A stretch of DNA of 64,000 nt, from positions 1-64,000 of the forward strand of contig JADKBO010000038.1 of the NCBI GenBank assembly GCA_016715105.1. The letters run 5' to 3'. The position numbers and the translations under genes are program-made. Below are positions 50,701-60,045 of this stretch, one piece after another; within the stretch, counting starts at the first letter, position 1; each line of letters starts with the position of its first letter. The stretch comes from Saprospiraceae bacterium. Lineage in GTDB: Bacteria; Bacteroidota; Bacteroidia; Chitinophagales; Saprospiraceae. The notes under the pieces were generated by a model. That model saw nothing but the letters and a program-made list of their open reading frames with translations, was not told where the DNA came from and did no database searches.

Positions 50701-53130
50701 ATTGATAGCCTAATTTTAACTGGTAATTCTGGAAATTTACAAGGCCAATATTCAGCGATTCTATTTAGGAATAGCTGTTCGTCAGATACTGCTTCTATTG
50801 CGCTTACGGTTCTTCCGATTCCTGTGATAACCGACATTGTGGGCAGCTCATCCACTTGTGATGGAACCAATGGATTGATTAAAGTGATAAGCACAAGCAA
50901 TTTTGATTCCGTGAGGTGGTTAAAAAATAATCAATTTCTCACCACAAGTTTGAGTGATAGTCTCCAATTATCCAATGCTGGTGGAAATATCGCAGGGTTC
51001 TATTCAGCCATACTTTATAACGCAGCTTGTGTTTCAGATACCAGCAAAATTTTTGAATTCAAATCATCAGGGAATTTGCAAGTGAGCATCAATAAACGTG
51101 GCGGCAGTTGTGAGGGAGATAGCATGAGATTGGAAGCAAATGTCATTGATGGAGGAATTTACCAATGGACAGGTCCGGGAGGTTTGACAGGAAATGAGCG
51201 CATATTTACGGTAATGTCAAGATCGGGATTATATTCCTTGACAGTAAATAATGGATCAGGTTGTAGCAGTAAAATCGATACACTGATCAATATTCCTTTA
51301 AGGCCCGTTATTTTGAATTTGAGTAGTGACTATAGCCCTTGTTTAGACAGTGTAAAATCGTTTCAATTGTCTGCCAATGTTTTACCTGACAGCGAGGAAC
51401 TGAAATACTTATGGATTGGGCCTGCCAACTTTAGAAGTACTTTAAAAAATCCGGTTGTCAATCTCACTGACGGCAAGGAATTTGGCAGATATTTCTTGCA
51501 GGTCACATTGGGCAATTGCATAGGGTTTATAGATACTTTGGATATTAAAAAAGAGCAAGGCCAAGCCAAGCCTGAGATAAGTGGGCCAGTAAAGTCATGC
51601 CTTGGTGATACCATCAATTTAAAAGTTGGTTCGGGTTATGGCTCATACATTTGGGAGACCCCAAACGGGATTTTGACCTTACAAGATACCATTCTTAAAA
51701 TTCAGGGAGTCCGAGAGCAGGATGCTGGTAGGTATGTTGTCAGGGGTAATTCTGGTGCTTGTACTTCAGAAAAATCTGACACCTTTGTTTTATCACTTGT
51801 TACCAGGCCGGAAATACCTCAAATCATGGGTTTGGATAGTATTTGTTTTGGTGATAGTTTGAGATTGAGAGTCAATAATCCAGTAGATGGGTTTGATTAC
51901 GCTTGGATTTTACCTACTGGAGAAACCAAAGTGAGCAATCCGCTTAACATCATTGATTTGCCAGAAAAATTGCGCGGAAACTATTCGGTTATGGCCATGA
52001 ATGGAAGTTGTGCATCTCCACCTTCTGCAGCTTTTGATGTAAAAATTAAGGCTGCTATTGCCGCACCATCATTCAACATTGACAGATTATCTCTATGCAA
52101 CGAAGGGAATAATGCCATTAATTTTTGTCTAGCAAGCCTTCCTCAAGACGCTAGTTTGGATTTCGTCATAACTACTGTTCCAGCAAACCAAAAGCTGTAT
52201 CAAGGTAGAGATTCTTGTTTTCAATTTAACACTGCCAATATTGAAACGCCGATTTCGAGAATCAAAGTCCAGTCAAAAAAGGACATTTGTTTATCGGATG
52301 CTTTTGATGACATCATCATTAATTTTGCAAAAAAACCAGACCTGAAAGCAGAAATTGTTGCTTCTTCAAGTTCATTATGTAATAATAAAGACACCATCTT
52401 TCTGACAAACATCAGCAATCCTGACAGCGTCCAATATTTTTGGAGAGTATTTGACAATGGCATTGTACTTCAAAATTTACCAGGCAATGTTTTGCAATTG
52501 ACGAATTTTTCACAAACTAGTAATCGAGTTATTTTATCGCTCAATTATGACATTTGTAATAATTTTTCAAGGGACACTTTGGATATCATTCAAGCGATGA
52601 AACCACAGGCTAGTGATGATACCATCAAAATAGATGCGAATCAAATTGCTAATTTTCCCTTTATGCTTGACATTCCTACAAATACTGTATTAACCTTTTT
52701 TGAAAATAATGATGGAGTAATAACAGAAACAAGTGAGGGGTTTATGGCCAATATTTCTAACATCAACCTTCAAGCAGTTTCTTTTGATTATGAACTTTGT
52801 GTTGAAAGTTGTGAATCGTTTTGTGATACAGGATCAATTGTTTTTGTCATTGATGACATCCCTAAAATAGACTGTAAAATACCCAATGTCATTACTCCAA
52901 ATAACGATGGCGTCAACGATGTTTTGATCATCGATTGTGTAACCACCTTTCCAGAAAATAAATTGCAAATCTTCAATCAATGGGGAGATATTGTGTATGC
53001 ACAGGAATCATATCAAAATGATTGGGCTGGAGAGTTCAAAGGTAATCCGTTGCCTGCTGGTACCTATTTTTACACCTTCGCTGACGGAGAAGGTCAAGTA
53101 TTATCTGGCTACTTAATTGTACAGCGATGA
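47767..53130 (+). CDS. Giant T9SS-exported adhesin with CHU_C domain
   Basis: The protein has 1787 residues. The signal peptide ends near SFCNSLAQ. The first 600 residues repeat HYR-like modules (DQTAPIIDAPDELSISC, DTVAPTLVNCPLSYG, FTATDCAGNTAVC). Residues about 610-1620 carry Ig-like modules of about 80 residues; three of them (near 50340-51060) are close copies sharing DSIRWFKNDQFFRTT-type strands. The last 90 residues (VITPNNDGVNDVLI, IFNQWGDIVYA, LPAGTYFYTF) are a type B sorting domain. It overlaps the next gene by four bases. By comparison with SprB-SprF of Flavobacterium, the downstream PorP/SprF gene should be needed for its export or anchoring. Confidence 0.85.
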   Translation: MYFGKHLTTFFAVCLLILISFCNSLAQDTTPPVFTVLPKSDSIFCNNANPLLALQQWYNGFAGAVASDNSGTATIIADKTLSQVQNEFNVLFNLRCGKNRRLFVKFIAKDPSGNMTDTSTVYFKINDESIIVVKQPDFTASKTCVIGIQDSLITWIKNYGNARVTNGCGGAGGITWESFIYQTSSGDVSSGSFLNGPFPEIPANACDWRLDISFFVKDSCDNKRTLSGRYRIMDNVPPVIDDTIQDLTVSCFNIPDTIVNFKDYCDPSPIIKFSENIIRVGDSLSCLFYNYVINRSWIATDQCGNSTTASQKITVLDQTAPIIDAPDELSISCLQKDSIQVSLRGITDQCAKFTWSFRDSISGDSCKKVITRVYSAVDICGNTSMKTQKLFILDTLKPALNKAAADLIIHHKDSIQTNQAFSNWLQNLGGMQMTDQCSQIDTAIVFSNSYQPTQINTLKGKMPGIKDFTFCSSAVDTLVNQSIDFIVIDACGNYNLSTAKLIILDTVAPTLVNCPLSYGTVVSSEMCGDLLILAPSVNDNNLFTNNLKTQLIIDDSLSVIDYTQQNLQLNLKGGAHTLTFTATDCAGNTAVCRSSIFVLDALQPSYRLNLCTQDTLFLRSNLPENIQTDKIKITWFKGLDSVGVGRNLTLPGQGGVFTLKVSDSSCTISKDLLVSIESQIAPTLAVDSSLVCLGDSIQFIAEDFGSNAIYYWFANTGSAWAMVDSTQVPFKHFQINTDSISVYLQVKSDLCVSIPSDTLTIKSTIINTPIIDANTDSILCEGVDLTLSVLPSDDVSVYFWEGPNGFTKSGNQVLVNDSITIANGGTYAVYAVKNGCISDTTRLQITILPKPVIADLKSSASICGGNEGSIRLFSTEVFDSIRWFKNDQFFRTTTVDSLVLSSAQGDIQGVYSAILYRGICNSDTSTINITASSKPVINGISSSAPKCEGADGYVKITTEAVFDSIKWLKNGQFFRTTSIDSLILTGNSGNLQGQYSAILFRNSCSSDTASIALTVLPIPVITDIVGSSSTCDGTNGLIKVISTSNFDSVRWLKNNQFLTTSLSDSLQLSNAGGNIAGFYSAILYNAACVSDTSKIFEFKSSGNLQVSINKRGGSCEGDSMRLEANVIDGGIYQWTGPGGLTGNERIFTVMSRSGLYSLTVNNGSGCSSKIDTLINIPLRPVILNLSSDYSPCLDSVKSFQLSANVLPDSEELKYLWIGPANFRSTLKNPVVNLTDGKEFGRYFLQVTLGNCIGFIDTLDIKKEQGQAKPEISGPVKSCLGDTINLKVGSGYGSYIWETPNGILTLQDTILKIQGVREQDAGRYVVRGNSGACTSEKSDTFVLSLVTRPEIPQIMGLDSICFGDSLRLRVNNPVDGFDYAWILPTGETKVSNPLNIIDLPEKLRGNYSVMAMNGSCASPPSAAFDVKIKAAIAAPSFNIDRLSLCNEGNNAINFCLASLPQDASLDFVITTVPANQKLYQGRDSCFQFNTANIETPISRIKVQSKKDICLSDAFDDIIINFAKKPDLKAEIVASSSSLCNNKDTIFLTNISNPDSVQYFWRVFDNGIVLQNLPGNVLQLTNFSQTSNRVILSLNYDICNNFSRDTLDIIQAMKPQASDDTIKIDANQIANFPFMLDIPTNTVLTFFENNDGVITETSEGFMANISNINLQAVSFDYELCVESCESFCDTGSIVFVIDDIPKIDCKIPNVITPNNDGVNDVLIIDCVTTFPENKLQIFNQWGDIVYAQESYQNDWAGEFKGNPLPAGTYFYTFADGEGQVLSGYLIVQR

Positions 53131-54080
53131 TAAAACACTGGCTAATTCTTGGCTTACTTTTGAAAGTGATGGTCGTAAATGGCCAACAGCAAGGTTTGGT
53201 TACTCAATACATGTACAATAAAGTTTCTGTCAACCCTGCATATGCCGGAAATACAGGACAAAAAACCATAACTGCACATTTAAGGGAGCAATGGATTGGA
53301 ATAAAAGGAGCACCATCTCTACAGATGGTTTCTTTTGACATGCCTTTTATGGGCTCAGACAATGGTTGGGGTTTGAACATCAAAAGATCAAGTGTCGGCA
53401 TTTCTTCCAAAACTTCCATTTCAGGAATGTATGCTTATAAAATTCCTGTCACAGACGGTTTCCTTTCCTTTGGCTTAGAACCTGGCATTCAAAATTTCAG
53501 GATGAACTTTGGCGATCCTGACCTTTTTGCCTACGATGGAATTGAAACAGACGAATCTCTGAATGGCAAATCTGTCAATAAAAACTCTTTTCTATTAGGT
53601 TTTGGTGCGTATTACCGCAATGAAAAGGCATATTTTGGCGTGTCTATTCCAAGTTTTTTCACTACAAATTTTGACATTGACCAGAACACGATAAAGTCAG
53701 GTGATGAATTACAAGTCAATCTGATGGCTGGGTACGCTCTCGAAATACGTGATGATCAAATGCTCATGATACAAGGCTTCTCTAGATACACTTCGAGCTA
53801 TCCACTCAATCTTGACCTCAATGCCACACTACTTTTAGATAAAAAGTTTGATATTGGTTTAGGGTATAGAATAGGATCAGGTGTTTTGGCAAACTTACAC
53901 AAATCTGTATCTGCCACATTTGGTTTGAAAATTACCGACAATGTATTTGCAGCATGTTCCTATGATTATGCATTATCTGCATTGAGGTATAATCAAATTG
54001 GCAGCTTTGAAGTCATGGCTTCCTATCGATTTCCAGGAAAGACCCCATTTAATCCAGGCCTAAACCCGAGATTTTTTTAA
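53127..54080 (+). CDS. PorP/SprF-family outer-membrane protein
   Basis: The protein has 317 residues with a signal peptide ending near VNGQQQ. QYMYNKVSVNPAYAGN near the N-terminus and the beta-barrel pattern (GLNIKRSSVGISSKT, SFGLEPGIQNFRM, GLGYRIGSG, YDYALS) place it in the PorP/SprF family. These barrels receive type B CTD proteins in T9SS. Translationally coupled to the adhesin (ATGA), so likely dedicated to it. Confidence 0.9.
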   Translation: MIKHWLILGLLLKVMVVNGQQQGLVTQYMYNKVSVNPAYAGNTGQKTITAHLREQWIGIKGAPSLQMVSFDMPFMGSDNGWGLNIKRSSVGISSKTSISGMYAYKIPVTDGFLSFGLEPGIQNFRMNFGDPDLFAYDGIETDESLNGKSVNKNSFLLGFGAYYRNEKAYFGVSIPSFFTTNFDIDQNTIKSGDELQVNLMAGYALEIRDDQMLMIQGFSRYTSSYPLNLDLNATLLLDKKFDIGLGYRIGSGVLANLHKSVSATFGLKITDNVFAACSYDYALSALRYNQIGSFEVMASYRFPGKTPFNPGLNPRFF

Positions 54081-54081
54081 G

Positions 54082-55709
54082 ATGAAGAAATCAATTTGGC
54101 TTGCATGTTTCTATTTCTTAAGTGGGCAATTTTTGTTTGGCCAATGGTCAATCAATAAGGATGCGATATTATCAACAAAACTCCAAAACTGCCTTACAAT
54201 CAACTCAAAAGGCAATGATTATTGTCCTTTGATATTCAAGAACCAGGTTTATTTTGTATCTGATTTCAGTGCCAAAGGAAAAAACACTGGCCAATTTGAC
54301 TTATATTATTTTGATGGCAATAAGGGTCAAAAAATGGCCATGTCAGCAAAGGTCAATAGTTTATTTCATGAAGGCCCGATGGGGAAAACGAAAGACCATC
54401 TTGTTTTTACACGTTCAACGACTACAAATGAAGTGGAAGTGTTGCAATACAGCCCAAGTCTGAATAATACGGTAAAACTGACGGGTGAACTCGATTTAAA
54501 CCTCAGTGTTTTACACCCAACGTTTGATCAGGCGGGGCAAAAAATGATAGCCACCATACGAGAGGTAGACAGCATCAAAAGTCAGACTGATCTCAAGATG
54601 TGGGAAGGAAAAAACACCAAATTTCCAAATGGCAAAACCTTGACTGGTATTAATTCAAGTGCAAATGATTGTTTCCCTCGATTGATCAATGACAGTATTT
54701 TGATTTTTGCCAGCGATAGAGCAGGGGGCTATGGTGGATTGGATTTATATGTTTCTTTTTACAACGATGATGAATGGCAAACACCTTTGCATCTTCCAGA
54801 ACCCATCAACGGCCTTGGCGATGACTTCGGTTTGGTTTTAAATGCCGATTTGAAAAAGGGTTTTTCAATAGTAGTAGGCCGGGAGGAAAGGGTGGAGATG
54901 ATATTTATTTGATTCAAAGTAAAAATAGCTTATTTGATTTCAAGCAAGAAAAACGAACGCTTGCATTTGATTTTGAAATCTTGGATATACTGACATTTCT
55001 TCCAATCCAAGATGCATTTATCAAGATTTTACCGATTAAACACGATTCGACTTTGACCTACTTGGCACAGCAAAATCTGGAATTGGTTAATACGAGCAAG
55101 GAATTGAAACTCAACAACGTCATCGCCGATCAACTTTCCAGTGCTTTATTATTTAAAACAGATAGTTTGGGCATCAGTCAGCCAACCTTGGAAATAGATC
55201 CTGGTTATTTCATCGAAGTTGCCATACCCAATTATCAACGCCAATATTTACTGCATATTCCAGAGAGATTGGATACCATTCAAGAAATTGTCATGGTGCT
55301 GAGCCCCGAATCAATTGTGCAAGACAGTGTGCCTAGACCAATTTCTCAGGGCCAAAGATTTGCCATACAAGGATTGACATTTGATGAAAACAAATTGATC
55401 ATTGAAGATTTTGCTGAAGATTTTCTATCGGATTTATCTACAGCTATGAAAACGTATTCTACGATGCTTATACAGTTGATCGGATACACAGATGCAAGGG
55501 GAAATGCAGTCCAGAACTTTAGAAAAAGTCAGGCTCGAGCCGAAAATTTAAAAAAGTATTTGATTGAGCAAGGAGTAGAGTCCGACAGAATCATCACTTT
55601 GGGAGAAGGAGAAAACAAAATTCTCAACCAATGCACCGATGGAGTAGAATGCCTTGATTATGAGCATAATATCAACAATCGAATTGAAATTTCATGTATA
55701 TCTGATTGA
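54082..55709 (+). CDS. OmpA-family protein with propeller-like domain, T9SS partner (one frameshift)
   Basis: The ATG at 54082. Signal peptide LACFYFLSGQFLFG. The first half has PD40-like strands (NDYCPLIFKNQVYFVSDFS, NDCFPRLINDSILIFASDRAGGYGGLDLY). The frame breaks in TTTTT at 54865; one extra T gives KKGFFNSSRPGGKGGDDIYLIQSK. The second half has a regulatory-like sandwich and then an OmpA peptidoglycan-binding domain (LIQLIGYTDARGNAVQNFRKSQARA, GVESDRIITLGEGE). This architecture resembles PorE/PG-anchoring T9SS proteins and their homologues beside SprF-like genes. It completes the adhesin/PorP/OmpA operon. Confidence 0.85.
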
Positions 55710-55891
55710 CGAAATCACTACATAATCATACTCTTTCCAATGCATCTTTTCACACCTTTTAATATGCCAAAAAGCATTATTTTGTTTTAAAAATTTCAGT
55801 TTAAGGTCTGTTATTTAAATTATAATAAAATGTAATGTGTTGCAACTTTGCACAGAAACAATTAAATTGCCAGACATTAGAATCAGAGTAA

Positions 55892-56827
55892 ATGAAAAAT
55901 ACAAAAAATTTCTTTTCGATCATTGGCGTATTTTCTTTGTGTTTCTTGATTTTGTCTTGGATCAACGGAGGAAGTGAAGATGCTACTAAAAATGGCAAAT
56001 CAAATTCAAGTAACAAAGAAGACATTGTTTATCTACCACAAGTTGTCAAAGCACCCAGGATTTCTAAAAATTTTGAGTTTGCCGGTGAGAAAATTCCCAT
56101 CAATGTAGATACCAAAGAAAGGCTAGAGCGCGAATTGACCGTCAATTCCTATTATCATTCCAACACCGTTTGGGCATTAAAAATGTCTACTAGATATTTT
56201 CCAATGATGGAACGCATTTTGAAAGAAAATGGCATACCAGATGATTTCAAGTATTTGGCTGTAGCCGAAAGCACTCTACTCAATGCTACCTCTCCAGCTG
56301 GAGCAAAAGGTATTTGGCAGTTTATGCCAGCAACAGCAAGGGAGCTTGGAATGGAAGTTACAACCGAAATTGATCAAAGATATGATGTCGAGAAAGCTAC
56401 AAAAGCTGCTTGTGTTTATTTAAAAAGGTTATACACTTCTGATGGCTCTTGGTTAAATGCTGCAGCAGCGTATAATGTCGGTCCGGGAAAATTGAAATCT
56501 GTGATGAATGCCCAAGGGGAAAGTTCCTACTTTGATATGAACCTGAATGAAGAAACATCCAGGTATGTATTCAGACTTATGGCTTTGAAAGAAATCATTT
56601 CTGATCCTCAGGCGTTTGGATTTTACATGGAGGAAGAGGACTTTTCCAAACCGTTGAAAATTAAAAAGCAGGTAAAAGTGAGTGCTACTGTCAACAGCTG
56701 GGCTGACTTTGCGCACCAACATGGCGTTACTTACAGACTACTGAAATATGCAAACCCTTGGTTGATCAATGAAAAATTGACCGTTAAGGATAAGACATAC
56801 ACGGTAAATATCCCTGAGCTTCAATAA
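55892..56827 (+). CDS. Lytic transglycosylase (SLT domain, MltD-like)
   Basis: The protein has 311 residues. A membrane segment or signal at 8-24. The SLT domain lies at about residues 115-225: YLAVAESTLLNATSPAGAKGIWQFMPATARELG carries the catalytic Glu and the GIWQF motif; AAAYNVGPGKL follows. A C-terminal LysM-like segment may remain (HQHGVTYRLLKYANPWL). Cleaves peptidoglycan glycan strands to anhydromuramic ends. Confidence 0.9.
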   Translation: MKNTKNFFSIIGVFSLCFLILSWINGGSEDATKNGKSNSSNKEDIVYLPQVVKAPRISKNFEFAGEKIPINVDTKERLERELTVNSYYHSNTVWALKMSTRYFPMMERILKENGIPDDFKYLAVAESTLLNATSPAGAKGIWQFMPATARELGMEVTTEIDQRYDVEKATKAACVYLKRLYTSDGSWLNAAAAYNVGPGKLKSVMNAQGESSYFDMNLNEETSRYVFRLMALKEIISDPQAFGFYMEEEDFSKPLKIKKQVKVSATVNSWADFAHQHGVTYRLLKYANPWLINEKLTVKDKTYTVNIPELQ

Positions 56828-56874
56828 CTATTTAAACATAATATTCGTTCTCAGTAAAAGAATTAAGAAGACAA

Positions 56875-57555
56875 ATGAATTATAAAAAACTTACTGTTTT
56901 ACTTGGAGTCTTTGCTCTGGTTTTTATGACCAATTTGGCAATGAAGCCTATTGAAAATGCCCCTAGTTTAAAACTTGCACTTTTAAAATATAATGGTGGT
57001 GGAGACTGGTACGCAAATCCATCAGCTTTGGTAAATCTATCTTTGTTTTGTAATAAGTTTCTCAATACCAATTTTGACCCCAACTATGAGACGGTCGAGG
57101 TAGGAAGTATTGACCTTTATAATTATCCGTTTCTCCATATGACTGGACACGGTAACGTAGTTTTCTCAAGCCAAGAAGCTGATAACTTACGTACGTATCT
57201 GACAAGTGGTGGCTTTTTGCACATTGATGATAATTATGGCATGGATCCTTATGTAAGGGTGGCGATGAAGTCCGTTTTTCCTGAGTTGGAATTTGTGGAA
57301 GTGCCTTTCAATCATGGAATATATCATCAGAAATATGAATTTCCGGGCGGTTTGCCAAAGATTCACAAACATGATGATCGTGCTCCAAAGGGATATGGTT
57401 TATTCTGGCAAGGAAGATTGGTTTGTTATTATAGTTTTGAATGTGATTTAGGTGACGGTTGGGAAGACCCAGAAGTCCATAAAGATCCAGAAGAGCTGAG
57501 AATCAAAGCTTTGAGAATGGGTTCTAATTTAGTTCAATACGTATTCAGAGCTTAG
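56875..57555 (+). CDS. DUF4159 secreted protein
   Basis: The protein has 226 residues with an N-terminal signal helix. Motifs of DUF4159: KYNGGGDWYANPSAL, FLHMTGHGNVVFS, GGFLHIDDNYGMDPYVRVAMK and HGIYHQKYEFPGGLPKIHKHD. The glutaminase-like fold may bind a ligand in the periplasm; no enzymatic role is established. Three bases before the ChaN-like gene and probably co-transcribed. Confidence 0.8.
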   Translation: MNYKKLTVLLGVFALVFMTNLAMKPIENAPSLKLALLKYNGGGDWYANPSALVNLSLFCNKFLNTNFDPNYETVEVGSIDLYNYPFLHMTGHGNVVFSSQEADNLRTYLTSGGFLHIDDNYGMDPYVRVAMKSVFPELEFVEVPFNHGIYHQKYEFPGGLPKIHKHDDRAPKGYGLFWQGRLVCYYSFECDLGDGWEDPEVHKDPEELRIKALRMGSNLVQYVFRA

Positions 57556-57558
57556 CCA

Positions 57559-58401
57559 ATGAAAAATACGCTGCTATCTATTTTGTTATTACTTGCCTCT
57601 ATTTTGCAAAGTCAAACTTATCAGGTTTTTAATAAAAGTCAAGAAAGTATTTCATTTGATTTGCTGGCATCGCAATTGAAGGATGTGGATGTAGTATTTT
57701 TTGGTGAGGTTCATGATGACAGCATTGGGCATTTGGCACAATTAGATTTGTTGCAAGCGATAAAAAAATCAACAAAGAACAAGGTCGCACTAAGCATGGA
57801 GATGTTTGAGACAGACGTACAATTGGTCTTGAATGAATATCTTGAAGGCAAGATTAGTGAGGACGTTTTTGTAAAAGATGCACGAGCTTGGCCAAAGTAT
57901 GCTACTGATTACAAACCATTGGTTGAGGCAATGAAATCAGATGGTTTACACGTCATTGCTGCAAATGCTCCTAGAAGATATGTGAAAATGGTCACCAAAA
58001 ATGGCCTTTCTGCATTGGATAAACTCTCAGATCAAGCCAAAACGTATTTGGCAAAATTACCGATTCATGTTGCCAAAGGCAAATACGAAGAAAAGTTTGC
58101 TGCTGTCATGGAAGGTCATAATATGTCTGGAAACACCATTTATCAGTCTCAAAATTTATGGGACGCCACCATGGCCAAATCTATCCATGATTATCAAAAA
58201 GAACACACAAAAGAAAAGATTTTACACGTTTGTGGCAAATTCCATTGCGAAGAATCATTAGGAACAGTTGCGCAACTGCAACGTTTGAATGGCAAAATCA
58301 AAACCGTTGTCATTATTTCACTGCCTATTTCAGAATATAAGGAAATGACAATGGAGGCAAAACAGAAATTGGGTGATTATTTGGTGGTGACGGGGATTTG
58401 A
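57559..58401 (+). CDS. ChaN-like haem-binding uptake (Tiki-family) protein
   Basis: The protein has 280 residues. Signal peptide LLSILLLLASILQSQ. VVFFGEVHDDSIGHLAQLDLL has the EVH-D pair, SMEMFETDVQLVLNEYLEG and CGKFHCEESLGT the later conserved His and Glu of the ChaN/Tiki fold (haem binding in Campylobacter ChaR/ChaN, protease in animal Tiki). The role here is open; iron/haem handling is possible. Confidence 0.8.
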   Translation: MKNTLLSILLLLASILQSQTYQVFNKSQESISFDLLASQLKDVDVVFFGEVHDDSIGHLAQLDLLQAIKKSTKNKVALSMEMFETDVQLVLNEYLEGKISEDVFVKDARAWPKYATDYKPLVEAMKSDGLHVIAANAPRRYVKMVTKNGLSALDKLSDQAKTYLAKLPIHVAKGKYEEKFAAVMEGHNMSGNTIYQSQNLWDATMAKSIHDYQKEHTKEKILHVCGKFHCEESLGTVAQLQRLNGKIKTVVIISLPISEYKEMTMEAKQKLGDYLVVTGI

Positions 58402-58550
58402 GGTTGACAAAAATTGCTCCCAAATTCTCGAGTTTGGAATGGCTTCCAATTTGCCCCAAAGTGGATGAAAGTTGTTACAGGAATATGCTTTATAATTCTT
58501 TGGAGTGGTCTCAGCTGGGAGTTTGAAAAATATTAAAAACAATTATCAAA

Positions 58551-58736
58551 ATGCGACAATTAATGCTGTCAATCTTTATGATTCTGGTTATTATAATCCT
58601 AATCCATAGTTGTAAGAATATAAATGAGAAAGAAAAACTTTATGGTTGGGAAAGCGGTGGTGGATACAAAATTTTAGATCAATACGGATTATGGTTAATT
58701 GTTAATAGTAAATGGCTAATAATGGCTAATGGTTAA
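58551..58736 (+). CDS. Short lipoprotein-like ORF ended by repeat DNA
   Basis: The ORF has 61 codons. A hydrophobic N-terminus with a weak lipobox (IILIHSC), then NINEKEKLYGWESGGGYKIL; the last 15 residues are encoded by a 7-bp repeat. The stop at 58734-58736 is in the same frame as the RHS fragment that follows at once. It may be a remnant of a longer RHS gene or an unrelated small lipoprotein cut by the repeat. Confidence 0.4.
   Translation: MRQLMLSIFMILVIIILIHSCKNINEKEKLYGWESGGGYKILDQYGLWLIVNSKWLIMANG
58692..58736. repeat. 7-bp tandem repeat (TGGTTAA type)
   Basis: TGGTTAA, TTGTTAA, TAGTAAA, TGGCTAA, a TAA insert, TGGCTAA, TGGTTAA. The array separates the short ORF from the RHS fragment and coincides with the RHS break point. 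Confidence 0.75.
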
Positions 58737-60043
58737 TCGGATGCTTCCTCCAATGCACAAGGCTTCAACATCAATGGAGCATTGGCGGCCTCAACATATT
58801 CTTATGATTTGAATGGTAATTTGTATTCAGATCCTTACAAAAAGATCACATCCGCCAAATATTATTACCATAATAACCCAAAAGATCTCACAATAAACTC
58901 TAATTTTCTTAAGTTTACATATGACGCTTCTGGAACAAAATTAAGAAAGCAAGTCTTGAATAGTTTGAGCCAGCAAATATTAAAGCAGGACTACGTTTCT
59001 GGTATTGAGTATCGCAACGATACCATAGAAGCCATCTATCATAGTGATGGGAGGTCTGTTTGGAATGGCTCTGCTTGGAGGTATGAATACAATGTAGCAG
59101 ACCATCTTGGCAATGTCCGAGCTGTCATATCAGACCTCGACGGAGATAAGATTCTCGATTTTACAGGTGTAGCCACTACCAATGAAATCATCAATGTGAA
59201 TTCGTATTATGCGTTTGGAATGGTGATGCAAAATGGAAACTTTGCCAATAATACAACCACTCCTGATACAAAATATCAATATAATAACAAGGAATTTAAT
59301 GGGGATTGGGGATTGAATTTACTTGACTATGGAGCTAGGTGGTATGATCCTGCGGTGGGGCGATTTACTACTGTTGACCCGCTGGCGGAAGATGCTGTAG
59401 ATTGGACGCCATTTAGATATGGATTTAATAACCCAATCTTATATACTGATCCTGATGGAATGTTTGAAACCAAGGATGCAGCGGAAAAATATGCAGCTGA
59501 TAATAAAATTAAAACAGGATTCTTAAGGGATAACAAAATTGTTGAAAATGGTGATGGCACATATTCAATAGACAATAAAAAACAAATTCTAGTACCCAAG
59601 ACTTTGGAGGTGAAATCGGTGTTAAAACAGGTGGGTTAGTTGCAGCTAACGATGTCATAAATCACACTTTAAAATCTACCACACTCAGAGATGGTACAGT
59701 AATTGAGATGCAAAGGATGGAAGCTATACCTATGGGTGGCGGCCAGTCTTTAAATGTTGGGAGATGGATTATGGGAGCACTTTTAGCTGGAGGACTTGTT
59801 GCTACTTCTGAGAACATTACAAAAGGTCCAGCCTATGTCTACAGCAAAGGTGGTAAACAGAATATTTGGCCTGATTATTATCCTAAACCGATATGGAAGG
59901 AAGTGGATTGGAGTAAATCTGATGGAACATTAGCTGATGAAATCTCAAATTCAGTTGGTGATACTAAAACAGGTCCTGGCTCAGATAATAATAAGGCTAA
60001 AAAAGTTTTTAGAGATCATAGGCCTAAAAATAACAAAAAATAG
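58737..60043 (+). pseudogene. RHS-repeat core with C-terminal toxin tip, 5' truncated and frameshifted
   Basis: The frame opens straight after the heptamer repeat without a good start. Typical RHS strands (YSYDLNGNLYSD, FTYDASGTKLRKQV, YNVADHLGNVRAVISD) lead to the core LLDYGARWYDPAVGRF and YGFNNPILYTDPDG, where the variable tip begins. A shift near 59604 (GGEIGVKTGGLVAAND) continues to 60043. The tip (about 180 residues after DPDG) has a hydrophobic helix (WIMGALLAGGLVA) and a basic end (KVFRDHRPKNNKK). I do not recognise the toxin family; RDHRPKNNKK hints at nucleic-acid binding. Thousands of residues of the usual RHS shell are missing, so this may be an orphan tip cassette. Confidence 0.7.
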
Positions 60044-60045
60044 TT

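Noticed and set aside
58402..58550. Inverted repeat CCAAA/TTTGG as terminator after the ChaN-like gene
   Set aside because: The stem is only five pairs and no T run follows.
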